Below, in pieces: positions 10,362 through 21,083 of a stretch of 64,000 bases of DNA. The translations under genes and the position numbers were made by a program. The notes under the pieces are model-generated. The model was not told where the DNA came from and searched no databases. It saw only the letters and a list, made by a program, of their open reading frames with translations. The stretch lies in NCBI GenBank assembly GCA_030844895.1, contig CM061233.1, positions 55,729,453-55,793,452 of the forward strand, written 5' to 3'. This stretch comes from Ambrosia x helenae (lineage: Eukaryota; Streptophyta; Magnoliopsida; Asterales; Asteraceae). The stretch's first letter is position 1, and the number at the start of each line of letters is the position of its first letter.

Positions 10362-10967
10362 CTAGTCTTCTTCTCTGCTTTTGATCACTAAGTCATCAAC
10401 GTACACTTCTAAGTTTACACCGATTTGTTTTACAAACGCGGTGTCCATTAATCGTTGATATGTTGCCCCTGCGTTCTTTAGCCCAAATGGCATCTTGGTG
10501 TAGCAAAAGGTACCCATGTCTGTGCGAAATGCTGTCTTGTCTTCGTCTTCTTTGGCCATTTGAATTTGATGATAGCCTTTATAAGCATCCAGGAAGCATT
10601 TGAACCTGTAAGGTGCCAAAGAATCGACCTTTAGGTCGATTTCGGGTAATGGGTAACAATCTTTTGGACAGGCTTTGTTTAAGTCTTTATAATCGACACA
10701 CATGCGCCATGTGCCATTGGATTTTCCCACCATAACTGGGTTTGCCACCCAGGTTTGATATTTGCTTTTGCGCAGAATGCCGGCCTTCAAAAGTTCTGTC
10801 ACCTGTTCATTCATCGCCTTTGTTTTCTCAGGCCCCATACTACGCTTTTTCTGGGCTATTGGCTCAGCATTTTTGTAGACGTCGAGCTTGTGCTCTGCGA
10901 TGTGTCGCGGGACACCAACCATGTCTGATGGTTTGAAAGCGAAGATATCCATGTTCTTTGTTAACAA
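10362..10967 (-). pseudogene. pol: Tat reverse transcriptase (fingers/palm)
   Basis: Reverse transcriptase N-terminal half. Motifs in order: KTKAMNEQVTELLKAGILR, WRMCVDYKDLNKACPKD, FKCFLDAYKGYHQI, FCYTKMPFGLKNAGATYQRLM and the catalytic YVDDLVIKS. The YVDD box is intact. The frame ends in a TAG just after REED that separates it from the rest of pol, and it is out of phase with the protease upstream, so the polyprotein is broken at both ends. Confidence 0.9.
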
Positions 10968-10972
10968 CTGCT

Positions 10973-11692
10973 TTAAGTGAGTGCGAATGTGGTCAGAGAT
11001 TTCATGGCCGATGACAACTGTCTGTTCCGGGAATATGGGGTTAATGACCCATTTTTCCGGTTCGGTTCTGACAGTTGGTTTTGTTTGCTTTGAACACCTG
11101 TTCGCGTCGGGAAACCTGCCATCTGATGTGGCGTAGATGCATTGCAGTTGAATTTCGCCAACCCCTCTCGTCCCAGTAGGATATCATGTGAAGAGTTGAC
11201 GGGGAGCACTGTGAAGTCGCACGTTTCGGTGCGCGAATGCTTCCCGTCTGAGAGTGTTACTGGGAAAGTGAGCGTACCTAGTGGGTAGATTGTTTCATGG
11301 ATGAACCCTGAGATTAGCTCTGTGGTTGGTGTTATTCTTCTTTTGTCATCCTCGTCCAGCTGGTCGAAGCATTGCTGGTACATGATATCAGTGCTGCTGC
11401 CATTATCTAAGAACATGTATCGTGTTCGATAATGGCCAACAACCCCTGTGATGATCAATTGAGCTGTGGAGGAAGCCCCACCCTTTACCTTTGGCATAAT
11501 CACTTGCTCTTCCTTCCATGAATCAACTTTTGCTTCCATAAAGGTCCGCTTATGGCTTGCATTCCTATGTGTCATCTTGCATGTATTGCGGGAAACGCTA
11601 TACACGTGATGCGCATTGAGATTGCGTATCTTTTTCTGAGAGGGCTCTCCTACTTCCGTGTTGTCCCTCTGTTTTCTTCTCATGTTCTTCAC
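10973..11692 (-). pseudogene. pol: Tat gag-protease linker and aspartic protease
   Basis: Pepsin-like protease region with the active-site triplet in the form FLDNGSSTDIM and the flap/second-half motif HDILLGREGLAKF. It follows a basic linker (VKNMRRKQRDN) that in relatives continues directly from gag; here a TAG at 11705-11707 interrupts. Near 11100-10975 the frame drifts out of phase with RT, so at least one frameshift is present. Confidence 0.82.
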
Positions 11693-11704
11693 GAGGTGCG
11701 TTAA

Positions 11705-12094
11705 CTACCCTGACTTAATTGCGTTTTCAATTTCCATCTTCAAGCTGTAACAATTGTCTGTCATATGGCCGTGGTCTTCATGATACTCGCAGTATTTTGA
11801 TCTGTCCACGTTCCGCCTGTCACCACGGAGCTCTTGTGGCTTTGGAAATTGAATCTGTTCGGTTTTCAGCACCTCGGATGGTGTTTTCGACAGTGGCGTC
11901 CATTCGTAGTTCTTCTTCGAGTGTCCTTTATGGTCACGGGACCCTCTTGAACTCAGCATGTTTCTCGCGTCTTGTGCGGAGGAATATTTTCCTTCATCCG
12001 CTGTGCCTGAGATTCTGGACCATACAGATTGCTTGCCTTTTCCTCTGTTGTTTGATGACGCATGGTGCTTGCCCAATCCCATCAAGTCCCCCAA
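11705..12094 (-). pseudogene. gag: Tat gag C-terminal fragment
   Basis: The last about 129 codons of a Tat gag. The zinc-binding motif YCEYHEDHGHMTDNCYSLK, typical of this clade's gag end, is followed by the MEIENAIKSG helix and an in-frame stop where relatives read on into the protease. The N-terminal gag core is absent: similarity stops near 12094, where the unassigned sequence begins. Confidence 0.85.
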
Positions 12095-12606
12095 CCCACG
12101 ACCACGTGGTTATAGCCACGGTTAGGACTTGGGTACTGAATACACCATTCCACATACCCAAACCCGGCACAACGTCACCGCGCGGACAAAAGCTACGCGC
12201 AAGATACGGTCAAGGCTCATTAATGACCGGTCAATGGTCAAGTCTCGGTCAAGGCGAAAGTCATGCATGGTCAAATGCCATGCATGAATGAATCAAGGCT
12301 TCAAGCACGTTGACTAAACAATAGAGGCGGTATTATGTTCCGCTATTCCCATTAATTATGCTTTCCACATATCATCTTACTAACACAATTAAGGGTGATG
12401 GAGACAACCTAACCACAGTTAGGACTTGGGTAATAGTGGCATACGGACTCTCCTATAAAAGGGATCACATCCCCAATTGGAGAGGACACTTTCTACTGAC
12501 CTGGAGAGCTATCACACTAGATAGTATCCCCATTCACCCCGTTTTTGTTATAAACAACTACCTTGTGTAGTCGTCTCCACACCCATACATTCACTCTTGT
12601 TTGCAG
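12095..12606 (+). other. Unassigned insertion-like sequence with a TATA box
   Basis: Non-coding. It holds a near-perfect direct repeat (GTTAGGACTTGGGTA at about 12120 and 12418), a GGTCAA-rich patch (12209-12265) and CTCCTATAAAAGGGATCAC near 12452 (a TATA box) followed by a leader-like CT-rich stretch. It abuts gag of the Tat element on one side and bHLH coding sequence on the other, at TTTGCA / GGTATC. It may be an LTR or a small non-autonomous element; I could not define its ends or a target duplication. Confidence 0.35.
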
Positions 12607-13240
12607 GTATCTCCAAGCCGTAGCTGTTAGTGAAGGATCAACCCTATAGTAACTCATAATCTTATCATCCTTAACCGGTGGTGAGGCTATTTGTTTCTTC
12701 AGATAGTTAGGAAATCCATCTGTCACCTTCATAGGGGCCATATCATCCAATTCAATAGAATTGAGGTCAATAGGTCATAGAACATGCCGGCTTCTGAAAG
12801 CTTCATGGAGAGAAACTAAAAATGCACAAAGAAGAGAAAAAACTGTACTAATTAATTTTGAAAAATATTTTCTCATCAATAATTCTGAATATTGTTTGTT
12901 TATTGTTTTAATTGTTAGTTGCATAATCAAATTACCTCAATTTGATTCTGCAACGATCCAACATAGTTGATAATTACATCTAACATCACTGGCATTCTCA
13001 TTGTCTATAGCAAATAACTAAATTTAAATGGAGCAAAACAATGATATATTATGAAGATAAATTTTTGTAATTGTCAAAGAACATATGAACAAGTAGAATA
13101 TATATATATATATATATATGTATATAAAGATAAACTCATATCCTTATACCTTGTAGCATCCGGGAACCATATCTTGCAAGCGTCTTAACTTCTTATTGAT
13201 TTTTTTCTCTTCTCATCTAATGAAGACATAAATTTTTTGG
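12607..13240 (-). pseudogene. bHLH transcription factor fragment (BEE/CIB-like), three exons
   Basis: Three exons of a basic helix-loop-helix factor on the minus strand, the only host-gene remnant recognised. Exon A (about 13240-13150) ends KKLRRLQDMVPGCYK before a GTATAAG donor: helix 1 and loop; upstream the basic region is disturbed by a shift in an A-run. Exon B (13004-12936, flanked by CTATAG and GTAATT) codes TMRMPVMLDVIINYVGSLQ: helix 2. Exon C starts FLSMKLSEAGMFYDL at 12815, then a short duplication shifts the frame and the reading continues as DDMAPMKVTDGFPNYLKK to about 12607. The VPGC and INYV..LQ signatures fit the BEE/HBI1/CIB group. Frame breaks and missing ends make it a pseudogene or a captured fragment. 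Confidence 0.8.
13098..13126. repeat. (TA)n microsatellite
   Basis: About 14 TA units with one G interruption, lying in what was an intron of the bHLH fragment. Confidence 0.9.
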
Positions 13241-13851
13241 ACAAAATAGTGTTTCAAAGCATGAAATTATCTCTAAGATTTTGTTTGGGGTTATGAAAAG
13301 AGTATTAGCATTCAAGAAACTGATTATAATTAAGTATATATAATAAGTAGCAGGAACCCGCGTGTTGCGGAGGGGCTGCACTGTGTTTGGTTGTTGCTTT
13401 TGGCCAATCAGGTTGCTGGTGTTGTACATTATATAAACATACTGATAATGTGTAATATATGATCGGATGGCGTACAATTTTAGTAGAAAGTAGGTGTACA
13501 TGTTGTAGTAGAATAACACGTTACTTTTGTAATAAATATCATGCGGTGTAAAATTAACCCACAGTTTGAAACAAAATATGATACCATAGAGTTTTCTAAA
13601 TACAAAAAACATAAGTGAAAAATAATGATTAATAGAAATACTCCTGAACACAATATATGTAAGAGAAGTTCTTTGATATTGAAAGCACGTATGAAAATAT
13701 AAAGCGATGTAGGAGAATACTGAAAACTTGAGGAAGAAGAAGACAAGATTTTAGTCTGTGGTAAACAAAAGTAGCTAAATACTATAATGAAGTCATAAAA
13801 AATAAAGAAAAGCATGCGGGATGGGTTTGTCGTTCCGTGGTACTAACTGGT

Positions 13852-13988
13852 CGATTTTATGGTATATTCCCTTATATGGTCCGAATGTGTATACGCCATT
13901 TCTCATGTTTGCGATTGTTTCGATTTTATGGTATATTCCCTAATATGCTCCGAATGTATATATGCCATTTCTCATGTTTACGATTGTG
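13852..13988 (+). repeat. Tandem duplication, unit about 68 bp
   Basis: Two copies of a block beginning TCGATTTTATGGTATATTCC and ending CTCATGTTTRCGATTG, with a few substitutions, inside Helitron-like element 1. Confidence 0.9.
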
Positions 13989-14025
13989 TAATTTTCAACC
14001 GTAAACTTTTATTGCATATACAATA

Positions 14026-14362
14026 ACTTTTAAACTAAAAGTCATCATGTATTCTTTTTTGACAATTATTTTTTTTCCTAATGACCGAGTCAGTCACAAA
14101 TAGGACGATGCCTATTTCTTTTATTTGAGTTTGAATATGTTAGTCAAATTTTTATGTATTATTTTTAGTATAAGTTAATAAGTTATTTAATTGTTGTACT
14201 TTTAAACTAAAAGTCATCATGTGTCTTCTTGTTTGACAATTATTTTGGTTTTCCAAATGACCTAGTCAGTCACGAATGGGACGATGCCTATTTCTTTTAT
14301 TTGAGTTTGAATATGTTAGTCAGATTTTTATATATTATTTTTAGTATAAGTTAATAAGTTTT
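14026..14362 (+). repeat. Direct duplication, unit about 165 bp
   Basis: Two copies of a block beginning ACTTTTAAACTAAAAGTCAT and ending AGTATAAGTTAATAAGTT, including GTCAGTCAC and GGACGATGCCTATTTC. The copies start near 14026 and 14199 and lie inside Helitron-like element 1. Confidence 0.9.
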
Positions 14363-14610
14363 TTACAAGCTTTTATAAATAGTATTGCATTATAAATATA
14401 AATGCTAGATGTAATAGCACTATATTATTGTTTGTCATTTATTACACTACATTATTAAATGTAAAAATGTAGAGGGACAATATTGTAAATGAGAAATTAT
14501 TTATACATTAACACTTGTACCAAATGCAAAAACAATGTTTTTATGTGTCTTTAAATTAAATGAAAATTACTATTTTGCCCATCCAGAACCCATTATATAG
14601 TAGTATAGAT

Positions 14611-14906
14611 ATAGATATAGATATAGATGAGGGGTTTAAAGGTCTCACATTTAAGATGCATCATAGGTTAGGTTGTATTTTGTGTTTTAAAAGTTGGACA
14701 TAAGGGCACAATTGGGATAAGATTTTAGGATGTGAGGTATTGGATTTTGTTAAATTTACTAATCTACCATCCTAAGTGTCTTAATTGTCACAACTATGCC
14801 AATAATACCCTTAATTTTTTTTGCTTAAATATGTTGTACATGTTGCTTGTTAACTTGTACCAATGACACAATTACAATATGGTACATCACTCTTTCTTAA
14901 TAAATA
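14611..14906. other. Spacer between the two Helitron-like elements
   Basis: It starts with a GATATA microsatellite (about 14607-14630) and then AT-rich sequence without coding or repeats that I can recognise. Confidence 0.4.
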
Positions 14907-16234
14907 CTAGTATGAACCCGCGCGTTGCGGCGGGGTTAGCTAGGTTTGCGGGTGTTTTGATTTGGTTGTCAGTGTGAGGATGCATAATATGTTGTTTCAG
15001 GGTGTAATAGATGTTATAACGATTATACATGGCATAAGAATAGTGGTTGTAACATAATTTGTAGATGTTGTTGGTCGTTTCTAGACATGACATAATTTGT
15101 AGTCGAACTCATTGTTGCTTGTTTCTAGACTCCTCTTGACAAAAACTTTATTTCCGAATTCATGACTTCCAAAGAACTATTAAAGCACCCATATGATCAT
15201 GTTAGTAATACGCATAAGCAACAATAACATTCAAATGTATGTTTTTTTAACTATATGCCATCTTTCCTCATCTAACTTAAGCATACATCGACTGATTGGC
15301 ATCACTTAACTCTATCCTCTAGTCTTATGATAATAGTCACAAGACTATAAGGGATCTATGTTTCCTAAGCACAAGGCAGAGAAAAGGCTCACACCCAAGA
15401 CCAAAAAAAAAGGGAAAAGAAAAGTGCAATAGAAAGAAAATTAAGAAGTTACACAATAGGCATTATAAATTCAATAAAATTTCTTTTTAGAATGGCAACG
15501 ACAACTTTATTCCATCAAAACATCTAGTTCAACATGGCAAGTTGCCATAATGAAACACACATATAAAGCAAAGTTTGAGGCAAATTACAATACATAAAAT
15601 ATGACTAAACTAAATCAAAATGTCACCATTCCTCCCAAGTTGGGCTTGTGATTCTTGGTCAGATCAATATCCATTCATATGTCGTTACCTTTAACTCTTC
15701 AACCGCCTTGTATATGGAGACGTTTCTGCCTTTGAAAATTGTCGTTTTTCAAACTCCATATAGTTCATAATACGAGCAGACAGGCATCATGTAATTAATC
15801 CTTCAATTCGCGATCGATTGAGATTCACCCCACTTTGATTTTTGATTTGAATCCCATTCAATTGGTCTTGAGAGTGAGGGAAATTGAAAAGACAAAGATA
15901 TGGGTGATCATAATTGGCGTATTGAAAGAATCCAAGAGACGCGTCTTACTCATGGGATGTTGTAAGTGATTGTACATACAGGTTTAAACTTGTTTTGTTA
16001 TAAAGTTACTATTTTAACCACAAGGGAAATGTATTTATATAAGTTATAATAAAATTAAAGTAAATTAAAATAAAAAAGCATAAGTTAATTATTGTTTTTA
16101 ATTACTAAAACTTATTTAATAGTTGCATTAAAATTGTCTTCTTAATATAATAAAATTATAAGTTTGTCCATATAGGTGGCTATAAAATGACTTCCTTGCC
16201 CATCCAGAACTCACTATATAGTAGTATAAATAGA
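14907..16234 (-). mobile_element. Non-autonomous Helitron-like element 2
   Basis: Minus-strand orientation. The 5' end is A/TCTATTTATACTACTATATAG (plus coordinate 16234). The 3' end has a hairpin CCCCGCCGCAACGCGCGGG (about 14917-14935) and then CTAG/T at 14907, the canonical CTRRT end between host A and T. It lacks terminal inverted repeats and coding for Rep/helicase. The inner copy edge GCCCATCCAGAACTCACTAT is shared with element 1 (CCATCCAGAACCCATTAT), so the two belong to one family. Confidence 0.72.
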
Positions 16235-16268
16235 TACTAATAATAATAATAATAATAATAATAATATA
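16235..16268. repeat. (TAA)n microsatellite
   Basis: About ten AAT/TAA units directly outside the 5' end of Helitron-like element 2. Confidence 0.9.
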
Positions 16269-16904
16269 TTAGTTTGTAGTGTGAGGGATGAAGTTGAAAT
16301 CGCAACTTTTTTTTATTAAGAATGTTTAGCTTTTGACCGTATCATTGTATCGCTACATTGAAAACCAAGTTGTTCTTTAATATTATTTATAATTATTATA
16401 ATATTAATAATTGTTGTCGTTAAAGTATTGAAATAAAAACACTTATAGAAAACCAAAAATGAAGATGGTGCACGAATTTATTTTGAATTAAAATGGCACA
16501 AGTTATGTTGTAATTGTCGCAATTGTTGATGGATCCAATCTTTCAAAACATCATAATTGGATTCCAAAAATCAAACCATTAAAGAACCTTCATTTAAATA
16601 AAAATAATAAACCAATAAAAAATCAATAAATATATTTTCTTTATTACAGATTTAAGATTTCATTTACAAAAATTAAAAAGAAAAGGGATGACATGCTGCT
16701 ATTTTCTTTAATTTACCCAAAACTGCTGGTACTAGTAGTTTTCCTTAAAACCCACAATTCCTAATAACTGTTTGGTTAAACCCTATAAAACTAAACCAAC
16801 ATATTAGAATTCACTTCACACTATCAGTCTCGTTTTTAAGGCAATTTTAGTTTGTTGGTAAAAAAACAACAATCTTTCATTTTTGTTCATCACTTGCAAT
16901 CACT
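16269..16904. other. AT-rich stretch without recognised features
   Basis: No coding, repeats or RNA genes seen. Many short A- and T-runs. Confidence 0.4.
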
Positions 16905-18525
16905 CATGGCTCACTTTAACCTTTGAACCATTAGCAATCTTCTCCCATATCTTACAAAATCAAAGAACCACCCTCAATATCATACCATCATCAGCTTGCT
17001 TTTGAAATCACCATTTCTTCGTATTTACACTGTTAACCCACCAATCTATCAAAGCACTCTTCATGAGTTATGGGCTAACTTATGCCAATCATAAGATTAG
17101 AAGGTCAAGTATTGGCTATCAACTTTAATGTGGGTGACAAAGCCATTTCAATCATACCTGAAGCTCTATCAAACAACTTACAACTAAGAGATGCTTAGGG
17201 TATTGAATTTTTCAAAAATGCCATGGACATAGAGTTCATTAAGCAGAGATATTTTAGGACAATAAACAAGAAAACATACTTGAAAATCTAATGCTTACCA
17301 AGCCTGAGGTATCTCTTCCACACTCTTGTGCAATGCTTGCCAGGTAAAAGCGGTACATGAAATGAAATTCCAAAGCCCACACAGTTTGTTGCTTACTCGA
17401 TCTTAACAGACTAAAGCTTCAAATTATCAAAACAAATTCATAAAGATCGTTGTTCAAGTGCTAATTCAAAAATCAGTTTTTTGATGTACCACTTAATCAT
17501 CATGGCCCATTTATAAAAAAAATTGCATCATGAAATTTTAAAAAAGGGTGAAGTCATTCCAGTCAATTCTGTAATTGCTCAGACTTTTACAAGGATGGGA
17601 AAAGTTATACAAAAAAACTTTTAATGATGAAATGGAAATTAGGGCAATACAAAGCAAAAACCCTATACAGTCAGTTGTGGAGATACCAATTGAGCACATT
17701 GTTCCTGCTGACCAAGAGGAAACACCTATCCCAAGGAACCCGTAACAGGCAAATCCAAATAGAAGAAGAGGATGGTTAAATTATCTAACTTCCTAGCCAA
17801 ATCCAAAAAAGCCAAAAAAAAGACTACTTAGGAAGATGAGGCCCTTGAGAGTCTGGTTGGTACACAAACTCAACCACTAGAAACTAATGTTACATCTTAA
17901 CATCAGATTTCCAAGCCTCCACCTAAACAAACACCCTAAAGACTCCCTCCATAGTGTCCTGTGGTAAGCCAAAGGGACGCCACCATGTTTGAGGCATCAT
18001 TTGATCCTCATTCATTCAGTCCTCATTCATTCAGTCCATTGCCCAGGACTAACTTTCTTAAAAAGAAATCCTTGACTGATGAATTCAATATTGTTCTCAT
18101 GAAGGAATGAATCCCTCAATATGATAAAATGGACAAATCGTAACAACACATTACAGAGATTCCGCTCCAATCAGAAGTTCAGGAATTAGAGGATGTCGTT
18201 CCTAGCCCATATGAGGAAGATGTCACCCGTAGGAAAATCTTGTTGAGTTAATTGGAAAGGTGGTTAACAATATTCTTAGCCCTCGAGGTCTTAGAGGATG
18301 TGCTGTTAGAAGACCCCGGTACCAAGAAAATGGGAATCAGGTAGTGTCCGTGAGATTGAAAAATAACATATGCAGATACAACCACCATTGGTGGGAATGC
18401 AAAGAATTCCATTAAATTGGATGATGCTCAAATTTTGGAGTTGATGGAAAAGTTGAGAACTAAAGTCTCAGAACTCAAGGAGTCTATCATAAAAATGCCT
18501 CAAGCTAAAGTCTAGCTACCCCATG
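16905..18525 (+). pseudogene. Decayed extra ORF of a SIRE-type copia element
   Basis: Three-frame reading gives a coding-like stretch with many stops and shifts: MAHFNL at 16905, then HPQYHTIISLLLKSPFLRIY, NFNVGDKAISIIPEALSNNL, VIPVNSVIAQTFTRMGKVIQ, IRAIQSKNPIQSVVEIPIEH and a Lys-rich segment ending in EDEALESLVGTQTQPLE. From memory of plant retrotransposon ORFs this resembles the long protein encoded downstream of pol in SIRE-like elements of daisy-family genomes; the ORF at 59301-61896 is of the same general kind but not closely similar. Function unknown; env-like by position only. The last 300 bp degrade before the LTR-like start at 18531. Confidence 0.55.
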
Positions 18526-18530
18526 AATAC

Positions 18531-20473
18531 TGTAACACCCGTATAACTCCCGACTTGTGTTTCACATTGTAGAGTTTGTACACTTCTCTTTTCCTATTTT
18601 GGTTTTGTTGATGGGGCTCTTTGGCACTTTATAAACTCTTTTGAGATAGCTTTGGGGCAAGACACATGGGAACCAAAATGAAGGGGCCATTATAGTAAAA
18701 TTTGAAAAGGATAACAAACCATAAACATCCCATTCTTCCTCCCTATTCACAGCGCCTCTCACCTCTCCCCTATCTCTTTTTTTTTCTAAAAAATTCATGC
18801 ATATATAATGATCCATAACATCATACAAGGTTAGTTTCATAATCCCTATGCAAATTCGTGGTTGATTATTGAGTTAAAAACCGATTATTGAATAAATTTT
18901 GCAATTAGCGTTTGTATTTTGGCTCATATCAATTGGGAGTCAATTGAAGGATAAATTGTGGGGATTTTGCCTCTATATCATCCTACAAGGCGAGTCTATC
19001 AATCCCTAACCGAATTCATAATCAATTATTGTGTAAACATTGATTATTGAATGATTATTTGCGATTAGGGTTTTGAATCGACTTATTTCATTTGATAAAC
19101 AATTGAAGCTTAACTTTTGGGGATTTTCCTCTAAATCATCCTAAGGTATGTTAATAAGCCTATGTTCGAATATGGGAGCCATTGGTTAGGTTTTTGTGGG
19201 TCAATTGAAGGAAATGTGATTCTAGGGTTTATAGTGTTTAGAATTTGGGGGTTTTGAGTTCTATGTGTTAGATAATCAATTAGATGACCAATGAAGCCCA
19301 TTAAACATTATTAGGAACTTTTTTAATGTATTTTATGATTTAACATGGTCGAGAAATTCGTTTGTCAATAATAATAAAATTGGGGTTTTCGGTACGTAAG
19401 AAAAGAGACGATTTTGAGCAATGTGTTGTTGTCATGCACACACCACCCAAATCTGATCCCAAATGTTTCTAATGATGAAATATGATATAAAATATGGTTG
19501 AAGTGAATAATAGGGCTGAATTGGGTGAATGACACATTACTTTGCGAAACAGGGCCTTCAGTTCGGCAAGTTTAGGGATTTTCGCAATTTAAGTGATGGG
19601 TCATCATTTGAATCACCAAATCAGATCCTAGACCATTAATATAACTAATGGAATGGTTACAAATGAAATTTTGACGATTAGGGTCTGAATTGGTTAGTTA
19701 CACCTTTGAGATGGTTCTAGCACGGGTAATGGAAATATTTAAAATGAAATGGGTGTAGCCTCACATCCGATTGCCTCCCAAAAATATTGGCTAATGTTTT
19801 AAGGAAATAAATAATTTGTGGTGCCTAAGGTAAAATAGTTTTATACTAGGGAGTGTAATTGATGAACTACGCATTTCTAGGGATTTCAATATTACCCGGT
19901 TGACCCGTTTGGAACCTTAGAAGTCTTATACGCTTGGAGTGTGATGTATACTATTATTTGGCAGGTAGTTGATTGTGTGTGTAGCCTCCTACTAAATTAT
20001 TTTATTGAGTACTTGTTCTCAGATTCAGGTGAATTGATGATGCCCTTTTCAATGTTTTCAAACACTTTGGGCTAATATGCATGTCTTGAACACATATTTG
20101 AAACCCTACTTGTTAGATCAGGTCTTGTCATGATTGTTACATGGTTTATGTTATATGTGTTATTATATATAAATAGACTGTGTATGACGGTTACCTGATA
20201 TTATAAACTGAGCTGTGATAGTTATGTGATATGTCAGCTCTGATTTATGAATATGGTTTGAGTCGAGTAGGAGGAATGTGCTTATATATACTTACTATAG
20301 TTTTGTGTCAAATAGGCAGAATGCGCTTATTGTAGATAGTAGATGAAGTCTTGGGTTTAAATAAGCGGATTGCGCTTATTCTAGACTTTAAATATTTCTT
20401 GGGGAACAAATAGGCAGATTACGCTTATTGTTAACTCTGAGATTGTAGTATTTTGTTAATTCTTGTTTTGACA
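18531..20473 (+). mobile_element. LTR-like stretch, family undetermined
   Basis: Starts TGTAACACCCGTATAACTCC, a typical Ty3 LTR start, has a TATA-like CTTTATAAACTC near 18629 and a CT-rich leader (18728-18785), and ends TTTTGACA before the next LTR fragment. It contains a tandem duplication of about 170 bp (18815-19145, units from CATCATACAAGG and CATCCTACAAGG) and four spaced AAATAGGCAGAATGCGCTTA-like words (20270-20430). No matching target duplication (AATAC left, ATTGT right), so the right end is uncertain. The minus ORF at 18562-18840 has no gene support. Confidence 0.45.
20270..20430 (+). repeat. Spaced repeat of a GCGCTTATT word
   Basis: Four imperfect copies of AAATAGGCAGAATGCGCTTA (variants AAGCGGATTGCGCTTATT, AGGCAGATTACGCTTATT) at about 50-60 bp spacing. 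Purpose unknown. Confidence 0.8.
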
Positions 20474-20477
20474 ATTG

Positions 20478-21083
20478 TCACACCCCGCCAAAGCAGAAAC
20501 ACGGGGATGTGATTTCGAAAGGTTTTCAACCACAAGGTTCGAGCATCACGCAGATTTATTTAAAATAGATACCATCTAAGGATGGATGATTGTCATAAAT
20601 TAGTTAAAGTAACATAACATTGTTTGAAATTAGTAAATTGTCTGGAAACTCATGAGTCAAATACTAAAATAACATGGGACTTACAAGACCGATCCATGTT
20701 GGTACCACTTTGTGCAGCCTCAAACCCCTCTCCCAAGTCCCCGCTCCGCACCGTCAATTACCTGAAAACATGCGTAAAAGATTTGTCAACAATAATGCCG
20801 GTGAGTTCACAAGTTTTAATGTACCGTGACACCCGTCAAAATCACAGGTCATATCCGTACATCTAACTACACGTTAATACATTGTGCATAGCATTCAATG
20901 TCATCTATTCTGTCATAATTGGATCATACAGGGTTCCAACGAGACAATCCCGAGACATGCAGTCTAATAGTAGACACATTAGTTAGTACAAGGCCTCAGT
21001 TAGTTAAATATGTCTTGCTAGACTATAGGAACTCCATGCAATTGAACAAGAATTCCCAACTTGTTACCCGACAAGGACAAAAT
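20478..21083 (-). mobile_element. Tekay-like LTR fragment, minus strand
   Basis: The plus-strand text starts TGTCACACCCCGCCAAAGC, the reverse of the end of LTR C (42470-42495). Around 20760-20810 the minus strand carries GTGAACTCACCGGCATTATT and CATGTTTTCAGGT, matching the U5 module of the Tekay LTRs. It is cut by the Athila LTR at 21084; I could not find the missing upstream part. Confidence 0.7.

Larger units (their letters stand above)
7755..12094 (-). mobile_element. Truncated Tat-type Ty3/gypsy element
   Basis: Read on the minus strand: end of gag (12094-11705), protease (11692-10973), reverse transcriptase (10967-10362), RNase H plus a second archaeal-type RNase H (10361-8960) and the integrase C-terminus (about 8945-8603). 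The second RNase H marks the Tat clade (established knowledge). The integrase zinc and catalytic core and the first part of gag are missing, and I find no LTRs. The stretch 7755-8602 lies where Tat elements carry sequence between pol and the 3' LTR and holds an ORF of opposite polarity. Tekay-1 may have inserted at its right-hand remnant, but the element's true limits are not visible. Confidence 0.8.
13346..14610 (-). mobile_element. Non-autonomous Helitron-like element 1
   Basis: Minus-strand orientation. The 5' end reads A/TCTATACTACTATATAATGGG (plus coordinate 14610). The 3' end has a GC-rich hairpin (CCGCAACACGCGG, near 13357-13371) followed about 11 bases later by CTACT, a worn form of the CTRRT terminus. 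It inserts after A without target duplication, as Helitrons do. It resembles the element at 14907-16234 at both ends. No Rep/helicase coding. Two internal tandem duplications are listed separately. ORFs inside it (13217-13815, minus) are AT-rich and not gene-like. Confidence 0.65.

Noticed and set aside
12595..12650. Plus-strand exon after TTGTTTGCAG / GTATCTCC
   Set aside because: The plus-strand reading is short and stops; the minus-strand bHLH reading of the same bases is better supported.
13217..13815. Two minus-strand ORFs of 144 and 111 codons
   Set aside because: AT-rich, Phe/Ile/Tyr-heavy translations of Helitron-like sequence with no motif.
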